In this document: positions 44,578 to 56,790 of the stretch, one piece after another
How the letters are laid out: each line of letters starts with the position of its first letter
Numbering within the stretch: the first letter of the stretch is position 1
Assembly: GCF_026151205.1 (NCBI RefSeq)
Contig: NC_087077.1
Coordinates: 10,035,983-10,099,982 of the forward strand
Length of the DNA: 64,000 bases
Direction: 5' to 3'
From: Bolinopsis microptera
Taxonomy: Eukaryota > Ctenophora > Tentaculata > Lobata > Bolinopsidae
The notes under the pieces: model-generated
The model's input: the letters and a program-made list of their open reading frames with translations, nothing else
Told to the model about the DNA's origin: nothing
The model's database searches: none
Made by a program: the position numbers and the translations under genes

Positions 44578-45411
44578 ATGTTTCTTCTGGTCACCACTGC
44601 TGTAATATCACGTGATGTGGAGAAGATCGAGAAAGTTCGTACTAAAACCTGGTACTTGGCGATGAACCTCAACCCATCTGATGGTCACATAATGGACTAC
44701 ACAACAGGGTGGGCCAAGGACGAATTTATTGGAACTTACGGTAAGGCCCTGAGTAAAGATTATTTGAACAGAGAGGTCTGGGAATCACGTGCCAACTTTA
44801 TCGCTCTGGTTAGGCACCAAGCGGGAGAAGTGGACGCAGTGAAAGTGTTCCGGTTTAAGACAAAGTACAGGTCTTTACTCTCCAGGTTCCAGGACATGGA
44901 TCCAGGCAGGAAGGTGATGACTGAGGGAGGTCCCATACAGGAGAGCATCAGCAAAGTGGCCCAGAACCTGGCAGATGATCCTGTCTTTTCCGTTGGGGGA
45001 GACTTGGCTTTCAACTGGGGTTATGGGAACAACGGGGCGAGGATAGTATTGACTGGAGCAAGACTATCTGGAGCAAACGAGGATGATGAAAACACTCATG
45101 GACTTGGCAACCATTTTTTATGTAACCCCAAGACAGGAACAGATCTAGCCAGTGACTGGCGGCACGAGATAGCTAACATACAAAACGTGCAGGGACAAAT
45201 GAAAGATGGACAAGGTCGCTTAACAGTCCAAGGAACTGACCACGGAACAGGATGGAGATACCTCAGTGGGCCAGTGTACGGGAACTATGCAATCTACGTG
45301 TCTGAAGACGCTACCTCCTTCCCAGAACCTGGATACAAACTAGACATAGAGATAGAGGTGGAACCTAAATACAGCTTCTTCGAGTATCGTGACTGCATTC
45401 CATGTCCGTAA
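44578..45411 (+). CDS. Secreted protein of unknown family, 277 residues
   Basis: Starts at the ATG at 44578, directly behind TTTGTTTGACAG, which would be a good acceptor for a non-coding 5' exon. A short hydrophobic leader (MFLLVTTAVIS) precedes a mixed, soluble-looking domain with many Gly, Asp and Trp. The last residues are YRDCIPCP. No family is recognised. The end is notable: CIPCP is how a GCC2/GCC3 repeat begins, and TGTCC|GTAAAC at 45407 is a usable phase-2 donor that matches the phase-2 exons of the next gene. It could therefore be either a complete gene or an alternative first exon of the kringle protein. Confidence 0.7.
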   Translation: MFLLVTTAVISRDVEKIEKVRTKTWYLAMNLNPSDGHIMDYTTGWAKDEFIGTYGKALSKDYLNREVWESRANFIALVRHQAGEVDAVKVFRFKTKYRSLLSRFQDMDPGRKVMTEGGPIQESISKVAQNLADDPVFSVGGDLAFNWGYGNNGARIVLTGARLSGANEDDENTHGLGNHFLCNPKTGTDLASDWRHEIANIQNVQGQMKDGQGRLTVQGTDHGTGWRYLSGPVYGNYAIYVSEDATSFPEPGYKLDIEIEVEPKYSFFEYRDCIPCP

Positions 45412-45687
45412 ACGTCTTTAGGTTGCGATTTTAATACAACTTTAAATGTTGGTAAAATATTGGTATTAATTTTATAACCGAGTTTTATTTGTATCAATAT
45501 GCAAACCACAAACATACAGAGCTAGCATTTGGCACACTATCATTGCCGATATCATTCCATCAACATCCACTACCGAATTATTGTTTATGTTTCGTCATGG
45601 CGAATATCAGAATTTCCCGATCGACCCAGAAATCCAATTTTGGTCGACCTTCGGATGTAACTATTCTGACAGCTACCCCAGCGAATA

Positions 45688-48600
45688 ATGGGGTTGAAGG
45701 TGCTCTGCTGCATGGTTACTCTCTGCATATTCCTTCGTCAAGGTTCCACTGAACGACCCACTGCTTGTTCAGACCACAAGTCACCACTCGACATCTTCTC
45801 TGACACTCTAGTGAAACGTCTGTTGGAGCTCTTCAGTGTCACTACAGACATTGAGGACACTGAGGACACTGAAGGCACTGAGGACAGGGTCAGTGTACCA
45901 GACGGGCAGAAGTGCCCTGCGGGAACCTTTTACAATGCTATTTCTAAAGAATGTGAACCGTGTTCACCTGGCTCCTTCAGGTATGTAATGAATTAATTTC
46001 AACATGTTAGCTTTTTTTTTGTTGGGGACTGGCCCGTGGTACCAGCCAATGTTTACTCAAAAAAATATATATAATATCAATGGTTATAAGAAATTCATCC
46101 CCGTGGGGCACATGCATAAATATAAAATGTAATTAATTATTTTAATGTCTTTAAATTGTTACCGTTAAATTGTGAGTAATATAACGTGGAAGATCAAGAA
46201 TATTCGACTCAATTTCTACACAACATAACTTAATCTCGTGCATCCTATTTTCAGCAAAGCAAATGCAAACGTATGCACTCCATGTCCTGAAGGAACTTAC
46301 AATAACAGAAAAGGACTAAGGCGCTGTTTTCCTTGCGAGGCTGGAACATTCGCGTAAGTTGGTTTTATTCTTCAAAGGGTTTGGCGTTTTTTACCTTGTG
46401 AATTCCAGCGCAGTGCTAAATTCACAAATACAAAAACGTTTATTGAAATGTATGTTTTCGTTCAAAATTTGCGTGATTTTTGTTCGTATTCGAAATAAAA
46501 TGCATGTTTTTGTTTATTTTCGCGTCGGAAAACTTGCCGTACTGTTCCGTCAAGAGAGTGTATATCTATAGCTGGTAAAAAGATTTTCAGTTAATCAAAT
46601 GGATCGGATGATGTAAATAGTTTTGTCCGGCATATGCAAGTGTTCCAGTCGCAAGCCTGGGACCACTACTAGCATTGTCACAACATCTACAAAGCTGCCA
46701 TATAGCCTGACTGACAATATTCTCGACTGACTGACAATGTTTCTTCTTTTCCCCATTTAGAATACAAAGTTAGTACATTTAGCAGTGATTTATTATTGAA
46801 GCTTGTAATTACAATAACTAATGCTTCTGTAAATACTTTAATTAATTGTTTGTTCCGTTATTCTTTTTCCTTCCTCTTTTCCTTGTCATCCCCTTTAGTT
46901 TTAAGATTCTTGCTATAAATGGCTACAGCTAACACTATTAATGCTAAGTACCAAACAACAAGTGGGAGGTGGATCGTTGGTATACCATTAAATCGATTTA
47001 CTACCGCAATTCCAGTCGCAAGCCTGGGACCACTACTAGCATAGTCACAACATCTACAAAGCTGCCATATAGCCTGACTGACAATTTTCTCGACTGACTG
47101 ACAATGTTTCTTCTTTTTCCCCATTTAGAATACAAAGATTAGTACATTTTAGCTTATGATTAATATTATATTTTTACCTATAGTTTACCTAGATTATGAT
47201 TTGTTTTTAGAAACAAGACAGGATCAAGGGTATGTGTGGAATGTGCCCCTGGAACATTCACTGACGCAACTAAATCCGCCAGCTGCACCCCATGCAGAGC
47301 CGGGCAGTACAGGTTAGCTACACAGTTATTTGCAATTTCATTTAAACGCTTAAATCAGTAATTCAAGACTGTGTCACAACCATAAACACTATTATCAGAG
47401 AAAAACTATTATGATATATTTAATTTTCAAATGATTCAAAACGAGTTTTTTTGGCAAAAATTTCCTAACAATATAGCATGATGTAAACTCCACATTTGAA
47501 GGTATCTCTGCACGAGCAGTAATTTAGTAATCCTACAATTAATCACGATATCCTTCAGTGGTCCAGGAGCAACTACATGCACTGCAAGTGGTCCAGACAC
47601 ACATCCTGATGAACCAAAACAGCAATGTATAACTGATCCTATTTGTTACCCGGGAGAGTACAGGGACGTTGACGGTAGCTGTGCTGGTTGTCCCGCTGGA
47701 TCTTTCAGGCAAGGATGAGTTTCCCTGAACTTCTAGTTCTTTCTCTGTACTTTAAAGAAAATCATTACATCATTTGCAACCAAGCTGTGAGATAGTTTAA
47801 TGATTCTCAATCATAGCCATGGAATATTGCCCGTAATCCGACATCACTTTCAGCACTGAAGTTAACTCCACAACCTGTACCCCCTGTCCAGTAGGTCACT
47901 ACAACTCCCGGACTAACCAGACATCCTGTCTGGAGTGTTCACCTGGCACCTTCTCAGATACCCCAGGTTCGGAGATCTGTGAGGGCTGCAGAGCAGGACA
48001 ATACAATGCAGACACTGCTTCAGATAGCTGTTCCAACTGCATTGCAGGAACCTACTCCACTGAGAACGCTTCCTCGTGTGTACCATGTCCTGGAGGAACA
48101 TTCAGCCCTGTCAGCGGTTCTGAGATATGTACTGATTGTGATGCTGGGAGTTTTTCACGTAACGGTTCCACGACTTGTACCGTGTGTGTACCAGGAACTT
48201 TCTCTGGAAGACCAGGCTCGACTTCTTGTGAACCATGTGCAGCAGGTTCATCGCAGGACAAACCAGGACAAACACTTTGTTCGTTGTGTTCCCCCGGGAC
48301 TTCAACCAAAGGTTGGACAGCGCGAAGTCACTGTTTCTCTTGTAGTCCTGGACAGTTTGCAAGTGGTATGGGGTGGGCAAGCTGTGGATACTGTCCCCCT
48401 GGTTCCTCCACCAACAAACTCTCCGGGTCTATCTCCTGCTCTCTCTGTATCCCTGGTTATTTTAGCAGTGTAGCCGGCTCACCGGGGTGTCAAGGTTGTC
48501 CTGTGGGTCAGTTTAACGATAGGCGGGGATCAGCTAGTTGTGCCACGTGTAACGCTGGCTCCTCTACTGGGTCTTCTCAGGGTTCAACTAACTGTACGCT

Positions 48601-49525
48601 GTGTCCAGCTGGACACTTTGCAGAAAGTGAGGGCTCCCCTTTGTGTGAACAGTGTAAACCAGGCTCATACCAGGACCAGACAGGACAGACTGGGTGTAAT
48701 CTCTGTGGGAGGGGTACTTATCAGGAAAAGAGGGGAGGTGTACAGTGCACTTTCTGTGCTAACAACAGAACCTACACCACCTACTCAACTGGCTCAACTT
48801 CTGGGGACGATTGCAAGGGTCCATTGCTTAATTATACTGTGGCTGGAAAATTAAATCAGTTGAGAGACGTGAGTAATGTCACAGTATGGCACTCATCAAC
48901 CATCTTGCTGTCGGCAGTCAGTGGGGATTGGGTTGTCAGGAATCCAGAACATCCTTATACTAAATTCCTCATCATAAAGCAGGGAGAAATGAAGTTTAGT
49001 CCAGAAGGCATTAAAGAGGTGATATTAGAACCGATGATGACGAACATATTCTGCTACAAAGATACTGAGGGTCATGGAGTCTACTTCAGTGGTTACCAGA
49101 ACAAGGACGTTAAAGGAAGAGAGTGTGAGGGACCGTGTCGTAACACTGAAGGACTGGAAATAGGACCACATTGTCAGGTTAACAACGAGACCTCCCCCTG
49201 TGGACTACCCCGGTGTGTTTGGGACGTTCAGTGCTCCGCTGGAGATGGAACCGGTTATAGAGGTTTGGTAAACTCTGCTAAGGTAGAGGGTAATAATACC
49301 ATCCCATGTCAAGCCTGGAACAAAGACTACCCCCACGTCCACACATACTACCATCCTACTTCATACAACACAGCAACATATGGGCTAGGAAAACACAGCT
49401 TCTGCAGGAACCCGGACCCAGGGAAGAGTGTGGAACCCTGGTGTTACACTACCGACTACTGGATCAGATACGGTCCTTGTTTCTTGCCTGCTTGTGACAC
49501 CACCTTCCAGTACTTCCAACTCTAG
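45688..49525 (+). CDS. Secreted GCC2/GCC3-repeat and kringle protein, five exons
   Basis: Exons 45688-45980, 46255-46353, 47211-47312, 47559-47708 and 47854-49525 give 2316 bp and 771 residues. All four introns are phase 2; intron 4 has a GC donor (TTCAG|GCAAGG), the others GT. An N-terminal signal peptide (MGLKVLCCMVTLCIFL) leads into an acidic linker, then about 14 cysteine repeats of the form CxxCxPGxF/Y (GCC2/GCC3, ephrin-receptor-like) up to residue about 520. A spacer of about 95 residues follows, then a degenerate kringle-like stretch (615-669) and a well-formed kringle (675-762) with YRG, CQAW, PHVH, CRNPD and PWCYTTD blocks. No transmembrane segment is seen. The role is likely extracellular binding; there is no protease domain. 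Confidence 0.9.
46643..46782 (-). pseudogene. Truncated, frameshifted copy of the nested membrane ORF
   Basis: 140 bp nearly identical to 47010-47152, covering the start codon and about the first 40 codons. One A is missing from the AAAA run after ATGGGG, which shifts the frame, and the hydrophobic segment is absent. Confidence 0.75.
46858..47124 (-). CDS. Small single-pass membrane protein ORF nested in an intron
   Basis: 88 codons, ATG to TAA, antisense in intron 2 of the kringle gene. The layout is that of a real small membrane protein: basic start MGKKKKH, a middle with several cysteines (CRCCDY), one hydrophobic helix (LPLVVWYLALIVLAVAIY, about residues 54-71) and a highly charged tail (KGDDKEKRKEKE). 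An ATTAAA lies about 15 bp beyond the stop in minus sense. The 5' half is duplicated at 46643-46782 with a frameshift. No homologue is recognised; a functional gene, a young retrocopy and a lucky ORF are all possible. Confidence 0.45.
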   Translation of the reverse strand: MGKKKKHCQSVEKIVSQAIWQLCRCCDYASSGPRLATGIAVVNRFNGIPTIHLPLVVWYLALIVLAVAIYSKNLKTKGDDKEKRKEKE

Positions 49526-52500
49526 GAATGTGTGCTCTTGCTGAGAGTTGGGACACTGGCTGTTCAACTGTTCAACAACTACTGTATCATGTAAATAATT
49601 AACATTGTATCAGATAAGGTGCATCTAATGCACTTACCTTATCAGACATCATTGGGCAGACATAACGTGGAACTGAGCCCTTATATCTGATAAGGTAGCT
49701 ACTGTCTTAATGGATTTGATGCTGACAGAAGAAATAGTCTATCTAAATTGTAATGGAACTATTTTTCATTGTATAATTTGCGATTTTGTGACATGATCTG
49801 TTCATTTAATCATAAATTAATATTTTTTAAAGGTTAAATACGTTGGTAACCAAGAAGCTGACTTGATATTAGTAGCAGTAGCAAATGAGTGGTCTGTAAG
49901 TGTGATATCACCCGGACACTATCACTTCCTGTGTCGGATGTTAAAGCACCGTGCCACTGTAACATTACCAGCAGGTGATAACTACTAACTAGCCCTGTGA
50001 CGTGATTGCAAGATATGGCGTTTCGATAAAGTCCGGGGAAGCAGACAGCGTTTTGCTGCCGTTTTTGTTTGGTACTTGACAAGAAAATTGTGATGTTGTT
50101 TATTGTTCGTGTAAAAAGTTGTTGAATAAAAAACGAATTTCATTCCGATTTAATTGATTTCAACACTTCAAATAGTCAAAACTTCGACAAAAGAATTTTT
50201 AAATTTCCCCTATCGGCTGCTTTGACTGTAGAAGGCCATCTTTCAACTTTCCATTAAAGTTCAAACTCACCTTCATAGTTGCAGTTTAATGCGTACAATA
50301 GGCAATAGGCATTGAAAGGGTCCACAAAACCGAACCAAGAACGATGAAATAAAATCTACAAATTACATATTGAACGAGAACAAGATTTCAAATGCCAGAG
50401 CATTGACACATTAAACATGATAACTCGAAGGATCGTGAAACGAAATACTCTTTCGAATTTAATCAATTAGCTTAAACCAATTTGCAGTAAAATTAAGTTT
50501 ACTTAATTAGAATAACAGGTTGTCATGGTAACGTGCTCATGAGGAGATAAAGTTTGTTCAATAGAGGAATTATTCAATCAACACATCAACGACATATAGC
50601 ATGAGATTGAGTCATAAAGTACTTCTAACCACGGTATTGAGAACAAGACACACTTTTCCTCTCACTTATAAATTCTTAAATTAATTTACAGGAACAATTA
50701 TTGCAAACAATACAAAGAGTGATGGGCAATGTGATCGACTCGATAAAGGAACTTGTAACGCTCTTGAAGCCGTGGAAATACTGTTAATCTACCTTATCTA
50801 CATCCGTCATACCACCTGGCATTTGTAATAACCAGCGAAATATTACTAAGTTTTGCGAGTCCTAGTGAGGGTGATGTGAAGTGAAGGTGGAGACTCACAC
50901 CCAGCCCTTTAGCATCACGGTTACTGTGCTCTTAGAAACTAAAACAAGAACACAGTGCAGGACTGGTCTTAGAGTTTCTGCAACAGTTTACATCAAGTGT
51001 ATATCAAGTAACATAATAAATTGGTTTATAAACGTTTTACTTTTAAAAGTAATTATAAGTCACTTAACAACCAATTATAGGTAATTAAATGTCTTAATTA
51101 TACTACAAACTCGTGCAAGGACCCACCTTTAATTATATTTTGTCGGAGCAGGAGCCTTTATCATGTTTATAACAGAGCTAAAAACAAAAGAGTGACATTC
51201 TGAGGTACGCAGCGTAAGAAAGTAAACAAAAGAAGGTTTACAACAAAGTGAACATGTTGTGTGTTGTTTCTTTAAAGTTTAGTTTTGCTGAGCTTTTGGA
51301 GCTTGAGTGCAGCAGGTGAATTTAAAAAGTTAACATTAAAAGTTAACATTAAAGGTTTATAAAGTTTACTCAGCACATAAATTGGTTTGCAAGTCAGAAA
51401 AGCTTAAAAGGTAAAGGAGTTTAAAACGTTTAAACATTTAAAGCATACAAAACGTTTAAAAGTTTAAAAAGTGAATAAAAAACTTTTAAAAAGTTGAAAA
51501 AACTCAAAAATTTTACACAGATCGGAATGTTGATCAAGCTCACTACACGAAAATTTCACGAAAGAATATCACACAAAACAACAACAATCATCATACGAGC
51601 AGTTGATTTGTACCTTTATGATATCTAGGATGAATCACTATAACAATGGGAAACCACGATACATTGTGTACGATATCACTGCGTCAATCTATTATTCATA
51701 AGAAGATATAATCAGGACCTCAACTATAATCGCACCATATAAGGAGATATACATAGTCTCACGTACCATCCTGGTACGTCACGATTAGCTAAAAGCCCCC
51801 AATCCTTATCATCTCAAAGAGAACAATTACATTCACGTATACAACAAGAAACGTAATACAAGAGAAACGTACTACGATTAGCATACACTGAGAGGGTGGT
51901 CGGTTACGGTATCCAACCTTACAGTGTCTGATCCTGAGGATTAGGTAGAGTTGGGGATTGGTCTGGCTTCGTGCTCCCCCTTCTCCTTCTCCTCCAGTAC
52001 ACTGTAGTGGTTACAGGGCAGATAATGAGAGATTACACTTATAGCTTATAGGTACTGCACGCGGAAGCTGCAGAGAGCAAGCTGCTCCAGGAGAGATGTT
52101 ACTTGTTGTGTAACAACAGCACACGTGGGGGCTGTTTGGTCGTTTGAATAGACTATTTGTGACGTAGTAATTAGGTAATTATGGAAATTATGTAATTATG
52201 TAGTGGTGTTGTAATTAGTATAGTTGATAGTCTCTAGTGAGAAGATAATGTAGTTTAAGAAGCCAACTATAAAACAAAGGTAGAGTTATTACTTTAAGTT
52301 ACGTTAGTTCGTTAAGTAGACTAAGGAAATAGACATTTTATTGGCATTCAGAGTTATAATTACCAGAGATTATGCCGAATATAAACTAATGTATCGGCTG
52401 GCCGAAGTTTCGACAGCTTTGTCAGAAAAACAAGAACTGATATGAAAAATTTGAGAGGAGCAAAGTCTGAAAATAGGTTATAAAATAATAACATCACCTT

Positions 52501-52676
52501 AGCATATTTACTATCAAATTATTGCCGACAGAAATAACTCTCTCAGCAATATCTTCAAAGCATGAAATACTCGAATATCAAAACATAGAGCACTGGACGA
52601 GTGTTCGGGATTGGTCGGAGTATAACAGACTTCGCTCGTGCGTTAAATTTTGTCAGACAATAGACCTAGTTTTTAC
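49526..52676. other. Intergenic or intronic DNA
   Basis: A hairpin based on CAGATAAGGTGCAT / ATGCACTTACCTTATC lies at about 49611-49648. Minus-strand exon-like frames at 50254-50355 and 51945-52003 were examined; neither can be joined with confidence. The rest shows nothing supported. Confidence 0.35.
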
Positions 52677-55619
52677 CTTATTAGGGGTCGAGAAGAAAGG
52701 GACCTGCTCACTATACTTGAATGGGGAGCTCTGTCTTTTCAAGATCTTACCGTCGCTGGAAACTTCTACCACGCCGGTTGCCTTGTGGAAATGAGGGTGT
52801 TCATTTAGTAATGAGATGGGCGTAAATGCATTTATACTTTATAGGCAGATCATACCATGTTTTGTCACATTTAGGGTGTCACAATGTCTGTATAAGAGGT
52901 TAAATATAATGTTCATTAATGAATTAGGGTGGTTCATTACCATTCCTGAGCTGTGGATTTAAGCAAGTTCTGGCGATACGAATGCCAAAATAAAAACTGT
53001 AATCGATTTTGAATGACACAAGATAATTCGTGTCTGGATATAATTTTATGATTGTAATATAATATCTATAGTGACCCTGTGGCAATATATATTATATAAT
53101 ATGTGCTCATGTTTCTTAATGAGTTCGTTAGTCGGTTGAAAGGTTAGTTGAAGAGTACCATATTTGGTCGACAATATGTATGCATTCTTTTCGTGCTTAA
53201 AAGCAAGCTTACTTTTAAAGTATTATTATAGTAGAATTGAGAGATTCAACAAATTGTGTTAATTATTCGACCAAATGTTCAATCAACCTTCCAATCGTCA
53301 GATAAAAACACATATATACGTAAGTAAAGGCCCTTGCCTCATCAATTATAATATGATAATATCAGCCAGAAAATAGAAATGCCAGGAAAGAAAATGGAGA
53401 TTACTCACATTTGATTCTTGAAGGGAGGAAACCTCATATCCTTTACTTTCTCCGCCCGAGGAAGATTCACCCTCTACTGAATAATAACTTGTGGACAAGA
53501 CAAGGCTGCTTGGAACTTCCCTTATATCGGTCTTTATCGGTCTCATAACCTCTTCAGTATCGGTCTTTATCGGTCTCATAACCTCTTCAGTATCGGTCTT
53601 TATCGGTCTCATAACCTCTTCAGTATCGGTCTTTATCGGTCTCATAACCTCTTCAGTATCGGTCTTTATCGGTCTCATAACCTCTTCAATATCGGTCTTT
53701 ATCGGTTTCATAACCTCTTCAGTATCGGTCTTTATCGGTCTCATAACCTCTTCAATATCGGTCTTTATCGGTATCATAACCTCTTCAGTATCGGTCTTTA
53801 TCGGTCTCATAACCTCTTCAGTATCGGTCTTTATCGGTATCATAACCTCTTCAGTATCGGTCTTTATCGGTATCATAACCTCTTCAGTATCGGTCTTTAT
53901 CGGTCTCATAACCTCTTCAATATCGGTCTTTATCTGTCTCATAACCTCTTCAGTATCGGTCTTTATCGGTCTCATAACCTCTTCAGTATCGGTCTTTATC
54001 GGTCTCATAACCTCTTCAGTATCGGTCTTTATCGGTCTCATAACCTCTTCAGTATCGGTCTTTATCGGTCTCATAACCTCTTCAATATCGGTCTTTATCG
54101 GTTTCATAACCTCTTCAGTATCGGTCTTTATCGGTCTCATAACCTCTTCAATATCGGTCTTTATCGGTATCATAACCTCTTCAGTATCGGTCTTTATCGG
54201 TCTCATAACCTCTTCAGTATCGGTCTTTATCGGTATCATAACCTCTTCAGTATCGGTCTTTATCGGTATCATAACCTCTTCAGTATCGGTCTTTATCGGT
54301 CTCATAACCTCTTCAATATCGGTCTTTATCTGTCTCATAACCTCTTCAGTATCGGTCTTTATCGGTATCATAACCTTTTCAGTATCGGTCTTTATCGGTC
54401 TCATAACCTTTTCAATATCGGTCTTTATCGGTCTCATAACCTCTTCAGTATCGGTCTTTATCGGTCTCATAACCTCTTCAGTATCGGTCTTTATCGGTCT
54501 CATAACCTTTTCAATATCGGTCTTTATCGGTCTCATAACCTCTTCAATATCGGTCTTTATCGGTATCATAACCTTTTCAGTATCGGTCTTTATCGGTCTC
54601 ATAACCTCTTCGGTATCGGTCTTTATCGGTCTCATACCCTCTCCAATATCGGTCTTTATCGGTATCATAACCTTTTCAGTATCGGTCTCTATCGGTCTCA
54701 TACCCTCTTCTTCGTCCTCTTCTCTCATCTCAATATTGCCCGTTTCTTCTTTCTCGCTACCAGGATTATTTTGTTTTGATGACTGTAATTCTGGTGCTGG
54801 CTCGGATTCTATTTCAGGTGATAATTGTTGAGGCGTAAATACAGGTTCGTGTTGATCAATCTCAATCAGGATGTGTTCAGTCTCCGACTCCAGAAACGCT
54901 TCCAGAGAATTATCTAGCTGAGCAGTTACATCAGAACCAATGTCTGTCACACCACAACCTTCCAGCAGATGTTTAGAAACCTAGATGATAATAATGTCAC
55001 GCGTCATACCAAGTGAGCAGTAGTACAAACTACGGAAACCATATTATCAAAGTAGTACACTGAGACAATGACAAACTAACGCAGTAACTGATTGTAAACG
55101 AACTATACTTAAAGCAATATAACATTATAACATTATCACAGAGAGAATAGTTTTAACAAAAAGAATGTTCGGGTGTCTATATTTACCTGGCTTGTTGGAC
55201 TAAGGCTTGTTTTAGGTTGACTTTTAAAAGCTGGTTTGGGTTGACCACCCAGTAAGTCGTCCTCTGTGGAGTAAAGTAAGCATAAGTGAACTATAAAGTG
55301 GAATGTAGACCTTCTTATAATGGTCAGACAGTTTCATGGCGCTAGCATGGGTTTTATTGATTTACCGAAATCATACACCAAATGATTTCATTTGCGGAAT
55401 TGAACTGTGTGGTGTATACGAACCCGAATCTTCTCCAGGGGTTATAAGATCGAGTTCAGGTTGAGATCGTCTCCTCTCCGAACTGCTCTTTCTCCTCTTC
55501 ACGCGCAATGGTTTTATCTTCCCTGTCTCCTCGTCTGTACTCTCGTCCTTGTCACTCTCGCTGTTTGATAAAGTCCTGGGAGTGGGGATAGCTTCAGAGA
55601 CATTGAAGGAATGTGGACT
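52677..55619 (-). CDS. Acidic protein with an 11-residue tandem repeat, internal exons
   Basis: Minus-strand exons 55424-55619, 55187-55263, 53409-54980 and 52677-52781, all GT-AG and phase-consistent, total 650 codons with no start or stop. The first exon is rich in Ser, acidic and basic clusters (KPLRVKRRKSSSERRR could be a nuclear signal). The large exon opens with acidic sequence, then about 36 copies of MRPIKTDTEEV, then a Ser/Gly-rich end. A block of 12 repeats (396 bp) is itself duplicated. The last exon (35 residues) is the weakest. Phase 0 at its end matches the coiled-coil exon at 42580-42730, so both may be one gene. Function unknown. Confidence 0.7.
53526..54705 (-). repeat. 33-bp coding minisatellite
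   Basis: About 36 units of 33 bp, in frame with the protein. Variation affects mostly codons 2 (Arg/Ile/Lys), 3 (Pro/Gln) and 8 (Thr/Ile). The unit with TATCTGTCTC recurs exactly 396 bp apart (53931 and 54327). Because 33 is a multiple of three and the unit has no stop in one antisense frame, the opposite strand is also open for 446 codons. Confidence 0.95.
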
Positions 55620-56472
55620 CTGGACTACTCAGATTAGACTATGATATAGCATTTTAAGGGTTGTAGAGTGTATATACCCCAACTCAGTATACTGTTAGAG
55701 TTTATAGTCTGTTAACGAGTTGGCATTCAGCAAATAGTTGGCAAACAGCCAACTTCTGAGTCACATAGAATGCTAGAGAATAATAGATGCAATTGAAAGT
55801 TAAGACTTACTAGCTGTATGACAAAAGGTAACAGAATTATATCATAAGTGAAACCAGATGTTGGTATCTGTGGGGAATATTAAGAAGTTGCCCAGCAATT
55901 ACGTAATGCGGAAGATGGATAAGAAGAAGGAACCTTATACCAGAGTTACGGTGTAATCTAGAAGTACGTCAACAAAATGTTGTAAGTTTCGCATTAAATT
56001 CCAATAAAATAGGTAGCTTATTAGAGGAATAATGGGGGTCAGGTTGGGTAATGCTAATTTAAATCGCTATTCTGACGCTGACGTCAGTCGTTAATTTGGT
56101 CCTGGGACTCGGATTTTGAGTTAAAGGAAAGTTTCTGATCGCTGAAGGGCAGCCACAAGCCAATTTGTGGATATTGAGATATTACGGGTACTTTTATGGT
56201 ACTTTATGGTACTTTATGGTACTTTATGGTACTTTATGGTACTTTATGGTACTTTATGGTATTTTATGGTACTGTATGGTACTTTATGGTAGCTAGATCA
56301 GTGTAATCTCATAATCGAAACTTTTAAGCTATAGATTTAAACTTGGGTTCTGAAACACCAACGAATTAAAGATCTAGATGTTGATGGGAGTTGAACCATA
56401 TTTATTTTGACACGTGACCGCGATAAACAACTCAGTTTCCAGCATTACTGTCACGTGTCAACACAAATACGG
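55620..56472. other. Probable intron with a decamer array
   Basis: About ten copies of TGGTACTTTA at 56190-56290. Otherwise no supported feature. Confidence 0.5.
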
Positions 56473-56790
56473 TTATCGTCCCGGAAAGTACCAATATCTA
56501 TCTAAGGAAAGCTTCATATACTTGCTCTTGGCTGACAACTCGTATCCAAGGAATGCAGGGTTAGGTTTAGGACTGGATTCCTGTAAAGATAGGCTGGTTG
56601 CCATGGTGTCTATGAGAGTATCATCCTCACAGGGTCGGGGCTCATGAACTGGAGGAGTTTTGAGTTTGAGGGCACCATCCTCAGATGGTCGTGGCTCGAT
56701 GTTCAGGTTTATTCTGGAGTCGAACTCAGCATCGCTCTGGTCTGATAAATCTGTGTCCGAGCTCAAGGAGATACTGGTGTCTGAGGCTAC
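56473..56790 (-). CDS. Probable upstream exon of the repeat protein
   Basis: Open from an acceptor (CCACAACAGCAG) at 56790 to an in-frame stop at 56473. Acidic, Ser-rich composition like the 55424-55619 exon, with a repeated EPRPSEDGAL / EPRPCEDDTL segment. The donor is not certain: AGCAA|GTATAT or TACGA|GTTGTC, both phase 2, could splice to an alternative acceptor (CAGAG|T, at 55617) of exon 55424-55619. It may alternatively be the last exon of another gene. Confidence 0.4.
   Translation of the reverse strand, partial: VASDTSISLSSDTDLSDQSDAEFDSRINLNIEPRPSEDGALKLKTPPVHEPRPCEDDTLIDTMATSLSLQESSPKPNPAFLGYELSAKSKYMKLSLDRYWYFPGR

Noticed and set aside
50254-50355. Minus-strand 33-codon exon-like frame ending in TAA
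   Set aside because: The acceptor is weak and no partner exon with matching phase was found.
51945-52003. Minus-strand frame VLEEKEKGEHEARPIPNST-stop behind a CACTACAG acceptor
   Set aside because: It needs a phase-2 upstream donor, but exon 52677-52781 ends in phase 0; not joinable with what was found.
52522-52794. 90-codon plus-strand ORF
   Set aside because: Overlaps antisense to the exon 52677-52781, which has splice sites and fits phase; the ORF itself has no recognisable domain.
53491-54831. 446-codon plus-strand ORF of SVFIGLITSS repeats
   Set aside because: Antisense shadow of the 33-bp coding repeat. The minus strand has flanking splice sites and non-repetitive coding sequence on both sides.
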